The translations under genes were made by a program, and so were the position numbers. Under the pieces are notes generated by a model that was given only the letters and a program-made list of their open reading frames with translations, did not search any database and was not told where the DNA came from. Shown here piece after piece: positions 52,898 through 56,971 of a stretch of DNA of 56,971 bases. The stretch is from Desulfovibrionales bacterium (GTDB taxonomy: Bacteria; Desulfobacterota; Desulfovibrionia; Desulfovibrionales; Desulfovibrionaceae), in the NCBI GenBank assembly GCA_030156255.1, contig JASGMV010000022.1:1-56971 (forward strand), written 5' to 3'. How positions within the stretch are numbered: the stretch's first letter is position 1; every line of letters begins with the position of its first letter.

Positions 52898-53764
52898 ATG
52901 CGCGTGATGTTCGTAGTCATCAACGCCGACGACCTCGGATTGCATCCCGCGGTGACTCGGGCGGTGGAGGAGTTGGCCGGGCGGGGCCGATTGACTTCCG
53001 CCTCATTGCTGGTCAACGGCCCGTGCGCCGGCGACGCGGGGCGCCTGGCCGGACTCGGGATCGGCCTGCATCTGAATCTGCTGCGGGGAGTTCCTTTGGG
53101 GCCGCCGTCCGAAACGTCCACGTTCACCGGGGCGGATGGCGTGATGCTCGGCCGCTACGCGGCGCTGTTTTCCCGTTATCTGCGCGGCGCCCTGGACCTC
53201 GGCCAGGTCCGTCTGGAGTGGGCCCGGCAGATCGAGCGCGCCTTGGAGATGGGGATCGCCTTGACGCACCTGGACAGCGAAAAGCATATCCACGCCTGGC
53301 CGGGACTGTGGGATGCGGCCGTGGACCTTGCGAGGCAATACAGGATTTCATGGGTTCGGCGGCCTATGGACCGCATCCGTCCGTTGCGTGCGGACAAGGG
53401 CGCTTGGCGGGCCCGGATTCTGAACGTTTTTTGCCGGGCGTCCCGCCGCGTTGCGGCGCCGCCGGCTTCGGCCGACGCGGTGTGCGGGCTGGCGGATCAA
53501 GGCGCGAAGCTGAGGCCTGAATGCCTGATCCACGCCGCGGATTCCGGCGATTCGGTTTTGGAGGTCGCCTGCCATCCCGGCCTGCCGGCGTCCGGCGATC
53601 CCGCCTTGGATCCGTCCTACGGCAAAACTCGGGTGGCCTCGCTGTGGCGGGAGGACTTCGATGCCTTGTCCCTGCCGGATTGGTCCGCCGCGTTGCAAAA
53701 GATTTCCGCGGAGTTGACGCATTTCGGGCGCATCGACCCCGTAACGCGAAGGAGGATCGAATGA
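52898..53764 (+). CDS. ChbG/YdjC-family carbohydrate deacetylase, NaxD/HpnK-like
   Basis: 288 residues. The N-terminal metal motif is 'VINADDLGLHPAVTRAVEEL', with the DD pair of YdjC deacetylases. 'LTHLDSEKHIHAWPGLWD' gives the histidine ligands and 'VACHPGLPASGDP' the C-terminal part of the site. The family removes N-acetyl groups from sugars; NaxD in Francisella acts on undecaprenyl-phosphate-GalNAc for lipid A, and HpnK acts in hopanoid synthesis. Start choice is between ATGs at 52898 and 52907. The stop overlaps the glycosyltransferase start (ATGATGA), which supports the NaxD-type role over chitobiose use. Confidence 0.88.
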   Translation: MRVMFVVINADDLGLHPAVTRAVEELAGRGRLTSASLLVNGPCAGDAGRLAGLGIGLHLNLLRGVPLGPPSETSTFTGADGVMLGRYAALFSRYLRGALDLGQVRLEWARQIERALEMGIALTHLDSEKHIHAWPGLWDAAVDLARQYRISWVRRPMDRIRPLRADKGAWRARILNVFCRASRRVAAPPASADAVCGLADQGAKLRPECLIHAADSGDSVLEVACHPGLPASGDPALDPSYGKTRVASLWREDFDALSLPDWSAALQKISAELTHFGRIDPVTRRRIE

Positions 53765-54771
53765 TGTCGGGCCATCCTGAAGGATCGGCGGCCGTCGCGC
53801 CGGACGTTTCCATCGTGGTTCCCATGCACAACGAGGAGGCTTGCGTGCATGAACTCCATCGACGGATCGGCGCGGTCATGAACGGCTGCGGCCGGACCTG
53901 GGAGCTGTTGCTGGTGGACGACGGGTCCACGGACGCCACCCGGGACCGTGTCCGGGAAATTTGCAGCCGCGACGCCCACATCAAGGGCGTTTTTCTGGCC
54001 CGCAATCGTGGACAATGCACAGCCATCTACGCCGGCGTCCAGCACAGCGAGGGCGACCGTGTGGTCATCATGGACGCGGACCTGCAGCACCGCCCCGAGG
54101 ATATCCCTCGTCTGCTGGGCGAGCTGGATCGCGGGTACGATCTGGTTTCCGGACGCCGGCTCAATCGCAACGACTCGTTGCTGTCGCGCCGCCTCCCCAG
54201 CCTTGCGGCCAACTGGCTGTTGCGGCGGTTCAGCGGTTGCCCGGTGCGCGACATGGGAGGATTTTCCTGCATCAAAGGCGACATGGCCCGGCGGATTCCT
54301 TTGCGTCCCGGGCAACATCGCCTGTTGCCGGCCCTGGTGTACCTGCGGGGAGGCAGCGTTTCGGAGATCGGATTCACCGCCCAACCGCGGTTTGCGGGCG
54401 AGAGCCATTACGGCTTTTCGCGATCCCTGGACGTCCTTTTCGACATCCTCATGCTGTTGTTCCAGGCGTCCTTCAAGGAACGGCCCGTGTACCTGTTCGG
54501 CCGCATCAGCCTGGCGCTGTTTTTCATCGCCAGCCTGATCATGGCGTGGCTGCTGGGGGATAAGTTCTTTTTCGGAACGGACATGGGAACACGGCCGCCG
54601 TTTCTGGGAGCGGTCATGCTCTATCTGTTCTCTCTGGCCTTTTTTTCCACCGGATTCGTTTTGGAGATCATGGCCGCCAACCAGGACGCCACGGGCGCTC
54701 GCCCCTACGTGGTCCGGGAGGTTTGCAGTCAGACCGGGCGAAATTCCTCCTCATGGACGGGCCAGGCATGA
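53761..54771 (+). CDS. Polyprenyl-phosphate glycosyltransferase, GT2 (ArnC/FlmF2-like)
   Basis: 336 residues. The GT-A domain starts 'VSIVVPMHNEEACVHELHRR' and has 'ELLLVDDGSTDATRDRV' and the metal motif in 'VVIMDADLQHRPEDIPRLLG'. Two C-terminal membrane helices (about 243-265 and 279-300) mark the DPMS/ArnC/GtrB group, which load a sugar from a nucleotide donor onto undecaprenyl phosphate at the inner face of the membrane. AAGGAGG precedes the ATG at 53761, overlapping the deacetylase stop. Its own stop overlaps the GT39 start (ATGA). The sugar cannot be read from sequence. Confidence 0.93.
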   Translation: MMSGHPEGSAAVAPDVSIVVPMHNEEACVHELHRRIGAVMNGCGRTWELLLVDDGSTDATRDRVREICSRDAHIKGVFLARNRGQCTAIYAGVQHSEGDRVVIMDADLQHRPEDIPRLLGELDRGYDLVSGRRLNRNDSLLSRRLPSLAANWLLRRFSGCPVRDMGGFSCIKGDMARRIPLRPGQHRLLPALVYLRGGSVSEIGFTAQPRFAGESHYGFSRSLDVLFDILMLLFQASFKERPVYLFGRISLALFFIASLIMAWLLGDKFFFGTDMGTRPPFLGAVMLYLFSLAFFSTGFVLEIMAANQDATGARPYVVREVCSQTGRNSSSWTGQA

Positions 54772-56681
54772 CCGAACCGCAAGACCGCCTGGATGCGGCG
54801 GCCCGGGCGCATTTCTCCATCCTTTACGCTGCGGTGTTGCTGATCTCCCTCATCTTTTGCGGCTATGGAAGCTGGGCCGGATATTTCTACGACGTGGACA
54901 CCCCGCGCTACGCGTCGGCTTCGCTGGAGATGGCCCAGACCGGCGACTACCTGCGGCCCATGGACAACGGCGTGCCCCGTTTGGCCAAGCCGCCGTTGCC
55001 GTATTGGGTGACGGCCCCGCTGATGCAAGCGGTGCTGGCCGTGGGCGGCCCCTTGTCCGTCACGCCGTTTGTCGCGCGCATCCCGGCCGTGCTGGCCGCT
55101 GTGGCCGCCATCGCCGCGGTCGTGCTCATCGGCCGCCGAATCTTTGGCGACTTGGCCGGATTGCTGTCCGGACTGGCCCTGGGCGCCTCCATCGTATTCC
55201 ATCTGGAAGGCTATCTTCCGCGGGTGGACATCTATTTCGCCGCCTCCCTGGCGTGGGCCAGCTATTTTTTTCTGCTGCGGCTACAGGGCGACCGACGCCG
55301 GCGCGTTGTCGTCGGCGCGGCTTTGTTCACCATGCTCGGCGTGTTGAGCCGCGGACCTTTCGCCTTTTACGCTTTTGGGGGCTACCTGATGGCCGTGGCC
55401 GCGGACGGCTACCTGCTTCGGGCGTGCGGCGCCCCGGACGGACAATCTCGATGGAAGGCCTTGTTGAGCATCCGCCCGTTGCTCGACACGCTTCGGGACG
55501 AATGGAAAATGATCGCGGTCTGCTCCGTCGTGGGCTGCGGCCCCTTTCTTTTGTGGATGTATCTGTGCCAGGCGGTGGGCGGCGTGAACTTCTGGGCCGG
55601 TTTCGAGGATCAGGTGGCGATCAACACCACGGCCGAGACCACGACCTTCTGGCGAAAATTTTGGGAAACCGGCTTTTACGCGGACACTATTATCTTCGTG
55701 TTTTTCCCGTGGGGAAGCTTCCTGCTGGGAGCGGTGTGGGACCTGGGGCGGGATTTCAACCGCCGGCGCAGGGAGATTTTGTTTTTCGTGATGTACGTTG
55801 CGGTGGTGGTGCTGTCCGCGACCTTGATCCACAAGCTCAAGAGCCATCGTTACGTGATCGCCGCCTTGCCCTGGCTTGCGGTCTGGGTCGCGGGCTGGCT
55901 TACGGCGGCGCCGGAGATCCGGCGCAAGCGGCAGTTGCTGGAGGTCTGCACCTGGTGGGCTTTGGCGGTTATCGCCTTTTTCCTTTACCATTGGATTAAA
56001 AAGGATGTCGTTCCCATCGCCATTTATTTTTCCGTCCCGGCGCCGGACGGTCTGTTGCGGTGGGCGTTGATCGGCGCCGTGGCCGTGTTCGCAGGATTGT
56101 GCGCCTGGACCGGGTTTCGTCGGATGCGGTCTCCAGGCGTGCGCGTGCTGCTTTTGGTGTTGGGCTTCGCCCTGGCGCTGCCGTTGTATCATGCGGCCCT
56201 GCCGTCAGGCGACCCGCCGCGCGCTTACGACGAACCGCTGCTCGGGCCAGCCGTGGCCGGGGAGCTGCTGTCGTCTTTCGACAACCGCACGCTGATCGTC
56301 AACTCGTATAAATTTGTGGACCTGTATCCGGACGTGCAGTTCTACCAGAAGCATCTGTCGCCGGACGGCGTGTATTATTCATTGAACGTGCACCGCAATA
56401 CCGCGGTCATGGTCCGTCTGCTGGCCGCCCCCAATTTGGCCGCGAACGCCATGGCTTCGGAGCGCTACAACTATGCAGTGCTGCCTGCCTATCACTTTTT
56501 CAAGAGCCGTACGTTCGAGCGGACCGTTTTGCTGTTGTGCGCGGACGAAGTGCCTGGGGTCCAGGACGCCGCTCGGCGTCTGGGCGTTGTTGATCTTGAG
56601 ATCAAGAAGATCGAAGGACGCAAGCTGACCTTCCGCAAGGACGCCGTATACATGGCCGCCCTCAGACAGGCCTGGCGTTGA
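54768..56681 (+). CDS. GT39/ArnT-like lipid-linked sugar transferase
   Basis: 637 residues, polytopic GT-C enzyme. The first periplasmic loop 'YFYDVDTPRYASASLEMAQT' and then 'NGVPRLAKPPLPYWVTAPLM' match ArnT and protein O-mannosyltransferases, although the usual DE(P)RY reads DTPRY. About 11-12 membrane helices precede a soluble C-terminal domain (from about 475). In ArnT-type enzymes a sugar is moved from undecaprenyl phosphate onto lipid A phosphate in the periplasm. The ATG at 54768 overlaps the GT2 stop; upstream in-frame TTG and ATG codons lie inside that gene. It is the last gene of the three-gene unit. Confidence 0.9.
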   Translation: MTEPQDRLDAAARAHFSILYAAVLLISLIFCGYGSWAGYFYDVDTPRYASASLEMAQTGDYLRPMDNGVPRLAKPPLPYWVTAPLMQAVLAVGGPLSVTPFVARIPAVLAAVAAIAAVVLIGRRIFGDLAGLLSGLALGASIVFHLEGYLPRVDIYFAASLAWASYFFLLRLQGDRRRRVVVGAALFTMLGVLSRGPFAFYAFGGYLMAVAADGYLLRACGAPDGQSRWKALLSIRPLLDTLRDEWKMIAVCSVVGCGPFLLWMYLCQAVGGVNFWAGFEDQVAINTTAETTTFWRKFWETGFYADTIIFVFFPWGSFLLGAVWDLGRDFNRRRREILFFVMYVAVVVLSATLIHKLKSHRYVIAALPWLAVWVAGWLTAAPEIRRKRQLLEVCTWWALAVIAFFLYHWIKKDVVPIAIYFSVPAPDGLLRWALIGAVAVFAGLCAWTGFRRMRSPGVRVLLLVLGFALALPLYHAALPSGDPPRAYDEPLLGPAVAGELLSSFDNRTLIVNSYKFVDLYPDVQFYQKHLSPDGVYYSLNVHRNTAVMVRLLAAPNLAANAMASERYNYAVLPAYHFFKSRTFERTVLLLCADEVPGVQDAARRLGVVDLEIKKIEGRKLTFRKDAVYMAALRQAWR

Positions 56682-56703
56682 GGTAGGAAAACGCCTCCGG
56701 CGG

Positions 56704-56733
56704 CTTAAGAACCTTTTGAAAAAGGTTCTTAAG
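56704..56733. terminator. Bidirectional terminator-like palindrome
   Basis: Fourteen-base perfect arms CTTAAGAACCTTTT / AAAAGGTTCTTAAG with a two-base loop, 22 bases after the GT39 stop. A second arm pair, CAAAACTTTT (56740-56749) and AAAAGTTTTG (56827-56836), flanks the next 80 bases. Similar AT-rich palindromes are common after genes in Desulfovibrio (recall, not searched). Confidence 0.65.
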
Positions 56734-56842
56734 AATCTCCAAAACTTTTGTCAGGGCGATGTGAGTTTGGGCGAGTCCGGGACGGTGAAAGTGCGTGTTT
56801 TGACTTTTACGAAGGCATCCCAATAAAAAAGTTTTGTGGAAA

Positions 56843-56870
56843 GGGGATGGGGGGTCTGGGGGGAAGGGGG
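56843..56870 (+). other. G-quadruplex motif
   Basis: Four G tracts of 4, 6, 6 and 5 bases, separated by AT, TCT and AA, occupy 28 bases of the plus strand. This is a textbook intramolecular quadruplex sequence. It lies between the palindrome region and the IS481-type end. Confidence 0.6.
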
Positions 56871-56876
56871 AAGGTA

Positions 56877-56971
56877 CGAACCGGGGACATAGGTAACACA
56901 AGAAACCGGGAACATGGGTAACACTCTGGGTCACCGAGGAGGTGACCGATGCCTTGGGAAGAGGTGAAACC
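56877..56971 (+). mobile_element. Left end of an IS481-family insertion sequence, cut by the window
   Basis: Two tandem 19-base units with 17 matches (56881-56899 and 56906-56924, each CCGGGRACATRGGTAACAC) precede a ribosome site and the start of a transposase frame. GGACATAGGTAACAC-type ends with a transposase starting MPW are typical of IS481-like elements. The exact outer border and the right half lie outside what can be seen. Confidence 0.72.
56949..56971 (+). CDS. IS481-family transposase, first codons only
   Basis: An ATG preceded by GAGGAGG at six bases opens MPWEEVK before the window ends. IS481 transposases (DDE integrase core, N-terminal helix-turn-helix) often begin with MPW followed by charged residues. 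Seven codons cannot prove it; the upstream tandem repeats carry most of the weight. Confidence 0.6.

Overview
The window is high-GC chromosomal DNA with tightly packed, often translationally coupled genes. It looks like a sulfate-reducing Desulfovibrio-type bacterium (Desulfovibrionaceae, formerly Deltaproteobacteria). The case rests on the linkage pdxJ-acpS-nnr-CBS-tsaE-lysC-cimA, on citramalate-route isoleucine synthesis, on a ferredoxin:thioredoxin-reductase-like protein, on split glyQ/glyS, and on a characteristic AT-rich palindrome near the right end. The assignment is from recall of gene order, not from a search.

Layout. 1-4676: a TetR regulator, then a minus-strand group (HD/OB-fold nuclease-like protein, tmk, glutaredoxin, FTR catalytic-type subunit, arfB), then divergent surE. 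4790-8934: a class II aldolase homologue that has lost its metal ligands, coupled to gap, then a GH57/DUF3536 protein behind a terminator. 9169-13803: a three-gene signalling unit (multi-PAS kinase, Rcp1-type receiver, hybrid kinase with receivers at both ends). 13790-21238: an eight-gene minus-strand operon for cofactor, lipid, tRNA and amino acid metabolism (pdxJ to a metallo-beta-lactamase-fold protein). 21431-22777: UDP-glucose dehydrogenase. 22778-28534: a TetR regulator and an AcrAB-type RND pump without an outer-membrane channel gene, bounded on both sides by related repeat sequences. 28954-40868: a small acidic protein gene and cheW, then mfd, two SurA-family chaperone genes, a RodZ-like gene, recO, glyQ, glyS and rpsT. 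41017-43847: the TrkAH potassium uptake pair. 44214-52608: a membrane protein, a chemoreceptor, a gadC-gadB glutamate acid-resistance operon, a nitroreductase and a RuvC-like protein. 52898-56681: three overlapping genes (YdjC/NaxD-type deacetylase, polyprenyl-phosphate glycosyltransferase, ArnT-like GT39) that resemble the Francisella NaxD/FlmF2/FlmK lipid A amino-sugar pathway. 56843-56971: a G-quadruplex motif and the left end of an IS481-family insertion sequence that runs out of the window.

How the parts work together. The core operons supply housekeeping functions: vitamin B6, NAD(P)HX repair, acyl-carrier-protein activation, tRNA t6A, aspartate-family and branched-chain amino acids, transcription-coupled repair, envelope protein folding and glycyl-tRNA. 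The accessory parts deal mainly with the envelope and stress: drug efflux, acid resistance by glutamate/GABA exchange, osmotic potassium uptake, chemosensing and probable lipid A amino-sugar decoration.

No tRNA, rRNA or CRISPR array was recognised. The first 250 bases hold no gene that I can identify. One reading frame is open from the left edge to a stop at 98-100 and could be the tail of a gene outside the window, but its residues match nothing I know.
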